Shown: in pieces, positions 1-10,314 of the stretch
Layout: the number at the start of each line of letters is the position of its first letter
Numbering within the stretch: the stretch's first letter is position 1
From: Hyphomicrobiaceae bacterium
GTDB taxonomy: Bacteria; Pseudomonadota; Alphaproteobacteria; Rhizobiales; Hyphomicrobiaceae
Assembly: GCA_022844275.1 (NCBI GenBank)
Contig: JALHMB010000001.1
Span: 186,001 to 250,000, forward strand
Length of the DNA stretch: 64,000 nt
Direction of reading: 5' to 3'
Made by a program: the position numbers and the translations under genes
Notes under the pieces: model-generated
The model's input: the letters and a program-made list of their open reading frames with translations, nothing else
Databases searched by the model: none
Told to the model about the DNA's origin: nothing

Positions 1-46
1 GAGCTGAAGAAGCTCATGGTCGAGCGACGGGTCTAGGACGCGGGTA

Positions 47-265
47 TCAGCGGCGGCGGGCAATATCCGCTTCGCCCCCCGGCGTTCCCTGGAGCGTCTG
101 CCAGCTCGTCGCCATGTCGCTCTCCAGCGGCGGCGTGCCTGCCAGATTCCACGCCCCAGCAGCAAAGACATAGGCCAACAGCCACACCAGCAGCAGGCCA
201 ACGACGACGACGCCTGAGCCTTGAAGAGTTTGCGAGACGCTCGAATTTTCCGATGGTTTCTGCAT
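47..265 (-). CDS. Hypothetical small membrane protein (start taken at MQKPSENSS)
   Basis: Short ORF with one hydrophobic segment (VVVVGLLLVWLLAYVFAAGAW); no family recognised. Confidence 0.4.
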   Translation of the reverse strand: MQKPSENSSVSQTLQGSGVVVVGLLLVWLLAYVFAAGAWNLAGTPPLESDMATSWQTLQGTPGGEADIARRR

Positions 266-355
266 TTCACGTCCTCCGGCCGCACGGAGCACCTATCCGC
301 TCGCGGCAGCGCAGGAAGCGTGCATCCGAGGCGTCAGCACCTCATCAAGTGAGCG

Positions 356-562
356 TCAGTGAGGAGGATTACTGCGCAGCGCGATACCGATGTCGCCGCT
401 CTCTTCGGCTGCGATCTCGGTGCCGGGACCGACGATGATCGCGTATCCAAGCACGCCGATCAGGAGCAGCGTGGACACGAGAGCGCAGGCACTCTGCAGC
501 AGCGGAGCAAATCCTTGGTCTGGTGAGGTCACGATCATCTCCAATTGCAGCCCGGCGCCCAT
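356..562 (-). CDS. Hypothetical small membrane protein
   Basis: Short ORF with hydrophobic segment (ALVSTLLLIGVLGYAIIVG); start uncertain. Confidence 0.3.
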   Translation of the reverse strand: MGAGLQLEMIVTSPDQGFAPLLQSACALVSTLLLIGVLGYAIIVGPGTEIAAEESGDIGIALRSNPPH

Positions 563-685
563 CGCCTGCGACTGCCATTGGAAATCTGCGCGCCGACCGT
601 CAGCTCCAGGTCATGAGATCGTCAGGGCCACATCAACTCGGGACGGCCGATTTTCGGCTTTCCATCTGCGGGAGATCAGCTGCTA

Positions 686-2512
686 TCAGCCGCCGCGCGT
701 GAAGCCATCCCGGCTCCATCCCTCGGTGCCAACGCCATTGTGGACGAAGAACAGTCCGTCCGGATCGACCTTCTGCTTGACCGCGAGGAGGCGCGGATAG
801 TTGTCGCCCCAGTAGGACTCCTGCCACGCGTCGTCGAAGTAGTTGCTCTCGGAAACATAGGCACCGGCTAGGTGTTTCGGCACGACGCGATAGATCTCCG
901 CCATGGCTCTCTCGACTGCCTCCGCACGCGACCTTGCCACTGTGAGATCCGGCGCGCGGCCGGGAATGCCGGGATAGGCCGGCTCGCCATTGCTTGCGAT
1001 AATGACGAGCGCGCAGGCATCGAAAGCGACGGGATTTGTGGCTGTGTCCCTGGACCGCGCCAGGGCGGTGGCGGGCGCGCCTGCAAGGCCTTTGTTGAAG
1101 TGGAGACCGAGGCCCCAGTGCCGGGCTGCAGCATGGAGTGCGTCGACGAAGCGGGATTGCTGGTCCTTTTCCAGCAGGGCCGCCGGTAGCCATGCGGACT
1201 GGTACGCATTCAGGAATTGACCCGCCTCGCCCTGGTCGCCAGTCCAGAATACATTGTCCGGCGAGGCCCCGGGGCGGCTGTCGGTAATCACCAGACCGGG
1301 ACCTTTCCTGAGCGTATCCGGATCCCAGAAGGCCAGCGCCGGCAGGGCCAGGATGGCCGGTGTGCCCTCCAGCTCGAGCCCAGGCGTGCGCCCGACCCAA
1401 TCGAAAAACGGCTGCCAGACGGCACGCGCGCGCTCTTCGCTCAGGCCCTGGAAGACCATGGCGACGCGGAGCGTGCGGTTCGGGCGCAGGACGATCTGCT
1501 CGCCCCAGTGCGGATTGAAAAGGCTCTCCGCGTAAAAGCCGACGGCGCGCTCGATCAGCGCGCGAAAGGCTTGGTCGGTTGCGGCCCGCACGGTCGCGAA
1601 GCAGCCCCCGAAGAAGTCGGGCAGCTCGTGTGTTTCGAGCGTGAGCCGCGTGACGACGCCGAGGCTGCCGCCACCGCCACCCTTGAGGCCCCAAAAGAGA
1701 TCAGCATTCCTGCAGGCGTTTGCGATGATCACCTTGCCATCTGCGGTGACGACTTCTGCCTCAAGCAGGCTGCCGGCGGCGATGCCGTAGTTTTTCGAGA
1801 AGCTGCCGAAGCCGCCACTCTGGATGAGGCCCGCAACGCCGACGGTGGCACATCCGCCACCCTGCACGTAGCGTCCGGCTCTGACCGTGACAGCATTGTA
1901 GACGTGCATCCAGATACAGCCGGCGCCGACGCTCACAGCCGGCCGCGGCGCGACGCGCCCCGCACAGCCATCGCCGACAAAGGCATCGTGCAGCTCGATA
2001 GCGTTCATGCGCCGCGTCCAGATGAGGAGTGAATCCGGCGCGTTGGAATTTCCGAAGTAGCTGTGGCCCCCACCCTTGACGACGAGGCGAAGCCGGTTCT
2101 CACGGGCAAAGTCGACGGCGGCAGCGACGTCCGCGGCAGTCTCTGCAGCGACGGCATAGACACTCGACTTCGTCGTCCAGGCTTCCGCCCAGCCGAGCGT
2201 CTGCGTGAGCGCAACATTGTCGCCGATGAAGTAAGGATTCTTCAGGTCCTTGAAGAGCTGAGCGCAGGCGGCGGCGGGCGTCTTGCCCGCGCACGCATCG
2301 AGCGGTGACTGCACCTCAATGAGCTCGCCTTTGAGTCGGCTGCGCAGGTCATTCCATGCTGACTTGGAAGGCCAGCCGGCGTCCGAGGGCCGCACTCGTC
2401 TAAAAACTTCAGGCGATGCGTTCGCACTTGTCTGCGCCCGCCCGGTCATGCCGCCCGTGGCCGCAATAAAGGGCAGCGCCCCCGCACTTTTTAGAAGATC
2501 GCGTCTACGCAT
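686..2512 (-). CDS. FAD-binding (BBE-type) oxidoreductase with Tat-like signal
   Basis: MRRRDLLKSAGALPF Tat-type N-terminus; VVKGGGHSYFGNS FAD-binding motif; C-terminal ESNYFDDAWQESYWGDNYPRLLAVKQKVDPDGLF typical of BBE domains. Confidence 0.88.
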   Translation of the reverse strand: MRRRDLLKSAGALPFIAATGGMTGRAQTSANASPEVFRRVRPSDAGWPSKSAWNDLRSRLKGELIEVQSPLDACAGKTPAAACAQLFKDLKNPYFIGDNVALTQTLGWAEAWTTKSSVYAVAAETAADVAAAVDFARENRLRLVVKGGGHSYFGNSNAPDSLLIWTRRMNAIELHDAFVGDGCAGRVAPRPAVSVGAGCIWMHVYNAVTVRAGRYVQGGGCATVGVAGLIQSGGFGSFSKNYGIAAGSLLEAEVVTADGKVIIANACRNADLFWGLKGGGGGSLGVVTRLTLETHELPDFFGGCFATVRAATDQAFRALIERAVGFYAESLFNPHWGEQIVLRPNRTLRVAMVFQGLSEERARAVWQPFFDWVGRTPGLELEGTPAILALPALAFWDPDTLRKGPGLVITDSRPGASPDNVFWTGDQGEAGQFLNAYQSAWLPAALLEKDQQSRFVDALHAAARHWGLGLHFNKGLAGAPATALARSRDTATNPVAFDACALVIIASNGEPAYPGIPGRAPDLTVARSRAEAVERAMAEIYRVVPKHLAGAYVSESNYFDDAWQESYWGDNYPRLLAVKQKVDPDGLFFVHNGVGTEGWSRDGFTRGG

Positions 2513-2631
2513 CTTTGGTCCCGCCCTTTCTGCTGCCCTATGCAGCGAGATTGCGAGCCATCAGTCTAGCGTGCCATCGGCCGATCTGACGCTACCTGGG
2601 AGGTAATCGCGTGACCGCGATCCCCGACGGA

Positions 2632-3480
2632 TCACGCCCCCTTCACAATAGGCAGGCCTTCGCGGTTGCCCCACTCCTGCCAGGAGCCGACGTAATTGCG
2701 CACGTGCGGATAGCCGAGCAGGCGCATGGCCAGATAGGCATGGGCCGAGCGGAAGCCGGTATTGCAGTAAACGGTGATCTTCTTGTCGGGGGTCGCACCG
2801 TGCGCCTCGAAGATGGCGCGGAGGTCGGTCGGAGATTTCAGGAGACCCGTTGCGTGGTCGTAGAGCGCTTCCCAATCGCAGTGCACGGCGCTCGGGATTG
2901 CGCCGCCGTGCTTGGCGCGGCGGTCGGCGCCGGTGAACTCCGCGAGACTGCGGTTGTCGAGGATGAGACTTTCCCGATTGTCGATGGCAGCGAGGATGCT
3001 CGAATAGGTCGCGACGCGCTCCGGCACAGCCTCGAAGACGAACTTGGCGGACGAGGGCGGCTTGCTCTCCCGCTCGAGCGGCAACCCCGCCCCGGTCCAG
3101 GCTTTGATGCCGCCATCGAGCACGTGTACGTTCCGGCAGCCAAGATACTCGGCGAACCAGAACGCGCGCGCCGCGCACATGTCGGTAAAGGCGCCGTAGA
3201 ACACGATCGTGTCCGTCGACTTCACGCCGCGCCAGCCGAGCATGTTGGCCCACATGCGCGTGAAGGATGCGAGCGGTGCCGGGTCCGTGTCGTCGCAGTT
3301 GACGAAATAGGGATCGAAGTGGCGCGCGCCGGGGATGCGGCCCGCTGCAAAGGCCTCGGCCTGTCGCGTATCGACGATCGACAGACCGGGCGAACCGAGG
3401 GCAGCGTTGAGTTTCTCGGCCGACCAGAGCGCGTCGGGATTGGCCGCGCCACTTTGCTTGTCACTCATACTGCTGCTCAA
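2632..3480 (-). CDS. sseA: Sulfurtransferase (3-mercaptopyruvate sulfurtransferase-like, two rhodanese domains)
   Basis: IVDTRQAEAFAAGRIPGARHFD plus VYCNTGFRSAHAYLAMRLLGY active-site loop. Confidence 0.88.
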   Translation of the reverse strand: MSSSMSDKQSGAANPDALWSAEKLNAALGSPGLSIVDTRQAEAFAAGRIPGARHFDPYFVNCDDTDPAPLASFTRMWANMLGWRGVKSTDTIVFYGAFTDMCAARAFWFAEYLGCRNVHVLDGGIKAWTGAGLPLERESKPPSSAKFVFEAVPERVATYSSILAAIDNRESLILDNRSLAEFTGADRRAKHGGAIPSAVHCDWEALYDHATGLLKSPTDLRAIFEAHGATPDKKITVYCNTGFRSAHAYLAMRLLGYPHVRNYVGSWQEWGNREGLPIVKGA

Positions 3481-4364
3481 CCCAAGAGCGCCTTGATCTC
3501 GTCCTTGAGTGCCGGGGCAATGTCCGGCCGCGCGAGCGCATAGGCGACGTTGGCCGTGAGGAAGCCGAGCTTCGAGCCGGTGTCGTAGATCTTGCCGTCG
3601 AAGCGAACGGCAAAGAAGTTCTGACCCGGCGTGGCGGCAAGGCGGATCATGGCATCGGTGAGCTGGATCTCGTTACCGGCGCCCTTCTCCTGCTTCGCGA
3701 GCAGGTCGAAGATTTGGGGCTGCAGGATGTAGCGACCGGAGACGTGCAGGTTCGAGGGCGCCGTACCCTTCGGCGGCTTCTCGACCATGCTCGTGATCTT
3801 CGAGACCTTGGCCGCACGGTCCTCGACGCCGACAATGCCGTACATGTGCGTCTGGTCGTCCGGCACGGGCGCCACGGCGATTTGATTGCCGCCGTGCGCG
3901 TTGTAGGCCTCGATCATCTCGGCGAGGCATGGCTTGTCGGCATGATGCAGCATGTCGGGCAGCAGCACCGCGAAAGGCTCGTCGCCAACGATCTCGCGCG
4001 CGCACCACACGGCATGGCCGAGACCCAACGGCGCCTGCTGGCGCGTGAAGCTCGCCTGTCCCGCAGCGGGCAGCTCCGACATGAGCTGCTCGAGCTCGGC
4101 TTTCTTGCCGCGATCCGCGAGCGTTCGCTCGAGCTCGTACTGGCTGTCGAAATGATCCTCGATGACAGCTTTGTTACGCCCCGTCACGAACACGAAATGC
4201 TCGATACCCGCCGCCCGTGCTTCATCCACGACGTGTTGTATGACCGGCCGGTCGACGACGGTCAGCATCTCCTTTGGCACGGCTTTCGTCGCCGGGAGGA
4301 AGCGCGTACCAAGACCTGCAACGGGGAATACGGCCTTGCGGATGGGCTTAAGCGGGTTCGTCAT
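3477..4364 (-). CDS. galU: UTP--glucose-1-phosphate uridylyltransferase
   Basis: KAVFPVAGLGTRFLPATKAVPKEMLTVVDRPVIQHVVDEA motif; full-length ORF. Confidence 0.95.
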   Translation of the reverse strand: MTNPLKPIRKAVFPVAGLGTRFLPATKAVPKEMLTVVDRPVIQHVVDEARAAGIEHFVFVTGRNKAVIEDHFDSQYELERTLADRGKKAELEQLMSELPAAGQASFTRQQAPLGLGHAVWCAREIVGDEPFAVLLPDMLHHADKPCLAEMIEAYNAHGGNQIAVAPVPDDQTHMYGIVGVEDRAAKVSKITSMVEKPPKGTAPSNLHVSGRYILQPQIFDLLAKQEKGAGNEIQLTDAMIRLAATPGQNFFAVRFDGKIYDTGSKLGFLTANVAYALARPDIAPALKDEIKALLG

Positions 4365-4523
4365 TGGGAAGTAGCTCCGGGCGCGGGCCTACCGCGCAAT
4401 TGGGTAACGATGGCCATTATTTAGCATCGACAGTATGAACAACGGCAACTAAGCCATTGGATACTGGTGCACTGACTATTTCCAGCTCATTTTCGTTCCA
4501 TTGACTGAGAGGCCTCCGCATCG

Positions 4524-5513
4524 ATGAGTATCCTCGTCACGGGTGGTGCCGGCTATATCGGCAGCCACATGGTTCTCGCGCTTGCCGATGCGGGCCAACC
4601 GGTCGTCGTCCTCGACAATCTGTCGACGGGCTTTCGATGGGCCATCGATTCGCGCGCAACGCTCATCGAGGGCGATACAGGGGATGACGCGCTGGTGGCG
4701 CGCCTCCTCAAGGATCACGCCGTCGATGCCATCATCCACTTTGCCGGCTCGATCGTCGTGCCGGAGTCGGTGACCGATCCACTCGGCTACTACCTCAACA
4801 ACACCGTCAAATCCCGGGGCCTCATTGCCGCAGCTGTGGCGGCCGGCGTGGGCAAATTCATCTTCTCCTCAACCGCTGCCGTCTACGGCAATGTCGCCAT
4901 GACGCCCGTGCCGGAAGAGGCCGACCTGCGACCCGTCTCGCCCTATGGCTCATCCAAGCTCATGACGGAAATCATGCTGGCGGATACGGCCCGCGCCCAT
5001 CCGCTCCGCTACGTGGCTCTGCGCTACTTCAATGTCGCAGGTGCCGATCCCAAGGGACGCTCGGGCCAATCGACCCCGCGCGCAACACATCTCATCAAGA
5101 TCGCCTGCGAGACGGCGCTCGGGAAACGCAAATACATGGAGGTGTTCGGGACCGACTATCCGACCTCCGACGGCACCTGCATCCGCGACTACATCCACGT
5201 CACGGACCTCGCCGAGGCACATATGGCGGCGCTCGCCCACCTCAATCGCGACGGCGACAGCTGCGTCCTCAACTGCGGCTACTCCAAGGGCTACACAGTC
5301 CTGCAGGTCATCGACGCCGTGAAGCGTGTCTCGGGTATCAACTTCGAGGTACGTCTCTCCGCGCGCCGGCCGGGCGATCCAGCCTCGATCGTCGCGGCAT
5401 CGGACCGAATCCGATCGGAACTCGGCTGGATGCCCGCGCATGACAATCTGGACAAGATCGTCACCGAGGCGCTCGCCTGGGAACACAAGCTCGGCCTGAA
5501 GGTGAACACCTGA
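4524..5513 (+). CDS. galE: UDP-glucose 4-epimerase
   Basis: ILVTGGAGYIGSHMVLAL Rossmann motif, VSPYGSSK active site, GTCIRDYIHVTDLAEAH. Confidence 0.95.
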   Translation: MSILVTGGAGYIGSHMVLALADAGQPVVVLDNLSTGFRWAIDSRATLIEGDTGDDALVARLLKDHAVDAIIHFAGSIVVPESVTDPLGYYLNNTVKSRGLIAAAVAAGVGKFIFSSTAAVYGNVAMTPVPEEADLRPVSPYGSSKLMTEIMLADTARAHPLRYVALRYFNVAGADPKGRSGQSTPRATHLIKIACETALGKRKYMEVFGTDYPTSDGTCIRDYIHVTDLAEAHMAALAHLNRDGDSCVLNCGYSKGYTVLQVIDAVKRVSGINFEVRLSARRPGDPASIVAASDRIRSELGWMPAHDNLDKIVTEALAWEHKLGLKVNT

Positions 5514-5618
5514 GCCTGTAGGCCCCACCCCAGCCCCAAAATGGCCCGCTTCGGCTGGCCTCTCTCCGGTTATTATGGCGCTCCTTGAGTCGGGCGTTCA
5601 GGCGGGAGAAGCGGGCGT

Positions 5619-6893
5619 TTGAGCACTGGCCGGATACCAGGGCGACATGCGGCTGTGGCGATGGCATTTGCCGCGCTGCTTGCACTCGCGTTCGCAGCTT
5701 TTCCGCCGGCCGTTGGCCAAACGCGCCAGCCCTTTAGCGCATGGCTCGAGACTTTCTGGCCGGAAGCGCAGAGCGCCGGAATTACGCGCGCCACGTTCGA
5801 CCGCGCGTTTGCCGGCGTCACGCCGGACCTCTCGCTTCCCGATCTCGTGCTCCCTGATAAACCCGAAGCGCGTCCGTCCGGACAAGCCGAGTTCAGCCGC
5901 ACGCCGGAGCAGTACATCAACCGCGAGCAGATCATGCGGCTCGCCGCGCAGGGCCGCGACCTTGCCGAGCGCCACAAGGCCATCCTCGATCAGGTCGAGG
6001 CCGAGATCGGCGTCGATCGCGCGATCGTGCTGGCCATCTGGGGTCGCGAGACGGCCTTTGGAAGCCACCGCTCGCGCCATGACGTCATCCGCGTGCTCGC
6101 GACGCAGGCCTATGTCGGGCGCCGGCCGGACCTTTTCCGCGGTGAGCTGATCCACGCGCTACGGATCCTCCAGGACGGCATCCTCACCCGCGACGCCATG
6201 CGCGGCTCATGGGCCGGCGCCATGGGCCTCACGCAGTTCATGCCCTCGGAGTTCTACGGCTCCGGCGTCGATCTCGATCGCGACGGCAAACTCGACCTCT
6301 TCGGCTCGACGGCCGATGCGCTCGGCTCGGCGGGCAAGCAGCTCAAGCAGAAGGGGTGGATCAAGGGCCTGCCCTGGGGCATCGAGATCAAGCTCAGCGG
6401 TAATGTCGATTGCGCGCAGGAAGGACCCGCCAACAGCAAGCCGATCCGCGAATGGGCCAAGCTCGGGATAAGCCGCGCGGACGGCAAGCCCTTCGCGCGC
6501 GCGCATCTCGATGTCGAGGCCTATCTGATGTCGCCGGCCGGCGCCTTCGGCCCCTCATTCCTGGCAACGGAGAACTTCAAGGCCATCCGGGCCTACAACA
6601 TGTCCGACCTCTACGCGACGTTCGTCGGCCATCTGTCGGACCGCATCGCAGGCGGCGGCGATTTCAGGACGCCGTGGCATCAGATTCGCCAGCTTCCGGA
6701 TCGCGAGATCGCGGAGATCCAGGAGCAGCTCAAGCGGCGAGGCGCGGCTATCGACAAGATCGATGGTAAGATCGGCTCGAATACGCGCTGGCAGATCGGC
6801 CAGTATGAGCGCAATGTGCGTATGAAGGTCGGCTGCTGGCCGCGCCAGGAAGTGCTCGAGCATCTGCGCAAGGGCGTTGCCGATGGGCGGTGA
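5619..6893 (+). CDS. Lytic murein transglycosylase (MltB family)
   Basis: AIWGRETAFGSHRSRHDVIRVLATQAY, SWAGAMGLTQFMPSEFY; C-terminal peptidoglycan-binding-like segment. Confidence 0.9.
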   Translation: MSTGRIPGRHAAVAMAFAALLALAFAAFPPAVGQTRQPFSAWLETFWPEAQSAGITRATFDRAFAGVTPDLSLPDLVLPDKPEARPSGQAEFSRTPEQYINREQIMRLAAQGRDLAERHKAILDQVEAEIGVDRAIVLAIWGRETAFGSHRSRHDVIRVLATQAYVGRRPDLFRGELIHALRILQDGILTRDAMRGSWAGAMGLTQFMPSEFYGSGVDLDRDGKLDLFGSTADALGSAGKQLKQKGWIKGLPWGIEIKLSGNVDCAQEGPANSKPIREWAKLGISRADGKPFARAHLDVEAYLMSPAGAFGPSFLATENFKAIRAYNMSDLYATFVGHLSDRIAGGGDFRTPWHQIRQLPDREIAEIQEQLKRRGAAIDKIDGKIGSNTRWQIGQYERNVRMKVGCWPRQEVLEHLRKGVADGR

Positions 6894-8292
6894 CGAGAAC
6901 AGAACGTACAGGAGTACAGGGAGGGCTTGGACGAGGCTCGCCCTCGGCCTGCTGCTGGCGCTTCTCCTCGGCACGGGGCCAGGACCCGCTATGGCGCAAG
7001 GCCCCGCGCTCAGTACGAGCTACATCACGCCCTTCCCCGACAACGACACTTATCGGCTCGAAGTATGGGGCGACGTGCTCGCAGAAGGCTTGCTCAACGG
7101 TCTGGTCGAGCAGCTTGCGGACGAACCACGCATCGCCGTGCACCGTCGGCATCGCCCCATCCAAAGCCTGCTGCGCGGGGGCTTCGAGGAAGACGTCAGC
7201 GAGATCGTGAGCGAGGTTGCGCGGAGCAACGCCAACATCATCGTCATTCAGATCGGTCTGAACGATCGCTATCCCATGCGGCTCGCCAACGGACGCCGCG
7301 TACCGGTCGGCTCCGAGATTTGGCAGCAGGAGTACGGGCGCCGCGTTGATCGCATCATGCGTGCCTTCCGGGCCCAACGCATCGCCGTGTACTGGGTAGG
7401 TCTACCAATCGTGCGTCGAATGGACATCAGCGAAGAGCTGCAATCGATCAACGGCGTCCTGCGCGAGCGCGCCTATGCCGCCGGCCAGAAGATGATCGAC
7501 GTCTATGCCGCGACCGCCAACCAGGACGGCCGGTTCGATCCCTATGGCCCGGACATCACCGGCACGAACAGGCTGCTCCGCCAACCCGACGGCATCACCT
7601 TCACTCCCGCCGGCAATCGCAAGCTCGCGCACTTCGTCGAGCGCGAGCTGAAGCGCGACATCGTTCAGGCACGCGCCCAACGCGCCATCCCGCTCGCCGG
7701 CAGCGAGGCCGAGCAGCGCCTCATACGTCCACTCGCGCCGGCACCGGTGACCGCAGCTCGTTCGCCGTCATCGACTGCAGCAGGTGCGAAGCAGGCTCCG
7801 TCCGCTGCGCGACCAGGGCCGCAGGCTGCGGAGGGCGACGTCAAGGCCGACAACAGCCGCGTCGCGATCCCCGATACGGGTGCGTCCGGCCGCCAGGAGA
7901 GCGTGACGATCGATCTGCCGCGCCCCGCCATCCCCGGAAACCTCATGGCGTTGCTGGCCCGTCGTACGGCCAGCGATCGCACGAGTCAGCCAGGCGAGGT
8001 TCTCGTCCGCGAGATCCCCGGCGGCCTGACGCTATCGCGCACGATCTCCATGGCCGCGACGCCGGGCGCCCAGCCACGTCGCGCATTGCCGAGCCAGACG
8101 CCGTTCTTCCGAGTCCTCGTGAAGGGCGAGCGGCTGGAGCCCAAGACCGGCCGCGCGGATGACATCTCCTGGCCGCCGATCAGCAGGCCCGTCCAGTCGA
8201 CGCCCGCTGCAGCAGAGCCTGAGCCCGCACCGCAATCGCCCACGCCGACGCGACAAGCGCCGCAGCCTGTGCCAAGGCCAACGCCGCGGTGA
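6877..8292 (+). CDS. SGNH/GDSL-type (DUF459-like) exported protein
   Basis: Signal-like N-terminus; VEVWGDVLAEGL and IIVIQIGLNDRYPM blocks; Pro-rich C-terminus; overlaps the preceding gene. Confidence 0.7.
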   Translation: MPMGGDENRTYRSTGRAWTRLALGLLLALLLGTGPGPAMAQGPALSTSYITPFPDNDTYRLEVWGDVLAEGLLNGLVEQLADEPRIAVHRRHRPIQSLLRGGFEEDVSEIVSEVARSNANIIVIQIGLNDRYPMRLANGRRVPVGSEIWQQEYGRRVDRIMRAFRAQRIAVYWVGLPIVRRMDISEELQSINGVLRERAYAAGQKMIDVYAATANQDGRFDPYGPDITGTNRLLRQPDGITFTPAGNRKLAHFVERELKRDIVQARAQRAIPLAGSEAEQRLIRPLAPAPVTAARSPSSTAAGAKQAPSAARPGPQAAEGDVKADNSRVAIPDTGASGRQESVTIDLPRPAIPGNLMALLARRTASDRTSQPGEVLVREIPGGLTLSRTISMAATPGAQPRRALPSQTPFFRVLVKGERLEPKTGRADDISWPPISRPVQSTPAAAEPEPAPQSPTPTRQAPQPVPRPTPR

Positions 8293-8306
8293 GCTTGCGT
8301 GTCTGT

Positions 8307-8576
8307 TCGCGCCTTCGGCGCAAGAGGGGCTGCCGCCCTTCAACTCCGCTCGGGGGACACCCCCGAACCCCCCGCCTTTTATGGACTTAAAGATCGCGGC
8401 CGACGGCTGTGTTGTCCCTTCTTCCCGATGGCGCGAGAAGGGACAGGGGGCGCTCACGTCAAGCGATTAAGTCATAATAGTCGGGTGGGTTCGGGAGGGT
8501 TTCCCTCCCGATGGAGCGCGAGGGTCATGTCGGAGACATGCCAGAGGCATCGCCCTCGCTCGCGCCGAAGGCGCGA
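8307..8576. repeat. Composite inverted-repeat element, copy A (BIME-like) between convergent genes
   Basis: TCGCGCCTTCGGCGC ... CTCGGGGGACACCCCCGAA / central TGTCCCTTCT...AGAAGGGACA / TTCGGGAGGGTTTCCCTCCCGA ... CGCGCCGAAGGCGCGA; related to copy B at 13829-14071. Confidence 0.75.
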
Positions 8577-8577
8577 C

Positions 8578-10257
8578 CTAATCCTCGCACGCCAGCCCAT
8601 GCTCGCGCGCGACGTGGAGCATGGCGCGCTCGGCGAGCGCTGTGATCGTGAGCAGCGGGTTCACGCCGAGCGAGCGCGGAATGATGGCGCCGTCGATGAC
8701 GTGGAGGCCAGCGTGCACGGCGCTCGCATCCTTGCCCACGCTGCCATCGAACACGCGCCCGGCATGATCGACGACGCCGGACGTGCGATCTGCGCCCATA
8801 GCGCAACCGCCCAGTGGATGCGCGGTGGCGGGCTGGTTGCCCATGACGCTGCCGGCCAGCGGATTCTTGACGTAGCTGCCGCCGACCTTAACTACGAGTG
8901 CCGCGAGTGCCGCGTCGAGCCGCTGGTAGACCGCCTCGTCCTTCGCATTGGGCCAGGAGAGGGCGAGGCGATCGCCGTCAAGGCGGAAGCGGCCGGATGC
9001 GCTGTCATGCGAAACAGCGAAGAAGGTCTGCAGGCTCGCGAACGGCCCCTTGTAGACACCGCTGACGAGGCTCTGCAGGGCACCGAGCAGGCGGCCGTTC
9101 GGCACAAACATCACCGGCAGGATCGGCGCGAGCGCGGACGGGAGCACACCCTCCTGGATGGTCACGGAGTTCGCGAGATCATCGGGATCTACGATCTCGA
9201 GCTGTCCGGAGACGGAGGCGCCGACGTTCATCCCCTCGATCTTCGCGGGATGACCGACGCCGACGGCATTGACCGGTACCTTGGCGCCGTAGCCGAAGGC
9301 GATGATGTCGCCGTTGGCCGAGAAGCGCGCGCCGAGGTGATCGGAAAGTGCGAGGCCCTTCTCGCGCGAGCGCAGCAAGATCTCCGTCGAGCCGAGCGTG
9401 CCGGCCGCCAGGATCACCATGTCGGCATCGAGATCGAGCTGTTGGCTGTGTCCCGCGCCGGGTGTGTCCACACGCTGGATGTGAACACGCCATCCGCCGC
9501 CTGGCGCGGGTGTCACGTGCGACACGCGGCCGTGCGTGAAGAGCTCGGCGCCGTGGCGCACGGCTTCGGGGAGATAGGTGAGCGCAACGGTATTCTTGGC
9601 GCCGACATTGCAGCCGGCGCAGCAATCGCCACAGCGCGTGCAGGCGGGCTGCGCGATGCCCGCAGGATTGACCGTCTCGCTGAAGCCGACGACGACCTCC
9701 GGCGCGATGGGCGCCACACCGAGCGCCACACCGGCTGCTTCGAGCGCTTTGTACTTTGTGAGTGTCGTGGCATCCGGATCGCGCGCGGGCCTGAGCCAGC
9801 GGCGCGCACGCGCGTAGCCTGCATCGAGGAGGCCATCCTGGCGGAGCTGCCCCGGCCAGACAGGATCGGCGAAGACGCGCGCATCGGGCCTCAACGCCAC
9901 GCCGGCATTGACGAGCGAACCACCGCCGAGCCCGCGCCCGACGAGCACATGCATGTCCTCGCCGATGCGGACATCGAACAAACCGGTCTCGGAACCCGCA
10001 GACATGCGCGCGCCGGTAACACGCATTTCGTGCCGCATATCGGGAAAACGGCTCGGAAACTCGCCCGTCACGACCTCGCGGCCACGCTCGATGACGGCGA
10101 CACTTTTGCCGGCCCGGGCGAGGCGCATGGCCGATACGCCGCCGCCATAGCCCGAGCCGACGACGATGACGTCGTAGCGCGGGCGGGCATGGTCGAGAGA
10201 GCGGGCGAGCCGGGTCATGGGCGCGCCGCTCGAGTGCGCGACACCCGGAAGCGCCAT
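8578..10257 (-). CDS. GMC-family FAD oxidoreductase (cholesterol-oxidase-like)
   Basis: YDVIVVGSGYGGGVSAMRLARAGKSVAVIERG; C-terminal HPLGGCAMG and GVNPLLTITALAERAM. Confidence 0.88.
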   Translation of the reverse strand: MALPGVAHSSGAPMTRLARSLDHARPRYDVIVVGSGYGGGVSAMRLARAGKSVAVIERGREVVTGEFPSRFPDMRHEMRVTGARMSAGSETGLFDVRIGEDMHVLVGRGLGGGSLVNAGVALRPDARVFADPVWPGQLRQDGLLDAGYARARRWLRPARDPDATTLTKYKALEAAGVALGVAPIAPEVVVGFSETVNPAGIAQPACTRCGDCCAGCNVGAKNTVALTYLPEAVRHGAELFTHGRVSHVTPAPGGGWRVHIQRVDTPGAGHSQQLDLDADMVILAAGTLGSTEILLRSREKGLALSDHLGARFSANGDIIAFGYGAKVPVNAVGVGHPAKIEGMNVGASVSGQLEIVDPDDLANSVTIQEGVLPSALAPILPVMFVPNGRLLGALQSLVSGVYKGPFASLQTFFAVSHDSASGRFRLDGDRLALSWPNAKDEAVYQRLDAALAALVVKVGGSYVKNPLAGSVMGNQPATAHPLGGCAMGADRTSGVVDHAGRVFDGSVGKDASAVHAGLHVIDGAIIPRSLGVNPLLTITALAERAMLHVAREHGLACED

Positions 10258-10314
10258 CTGCGTGACATCAATGCGCGATCCCCTTGGCGCATCCGACCTT
10301 CACGAGTTGATCGT

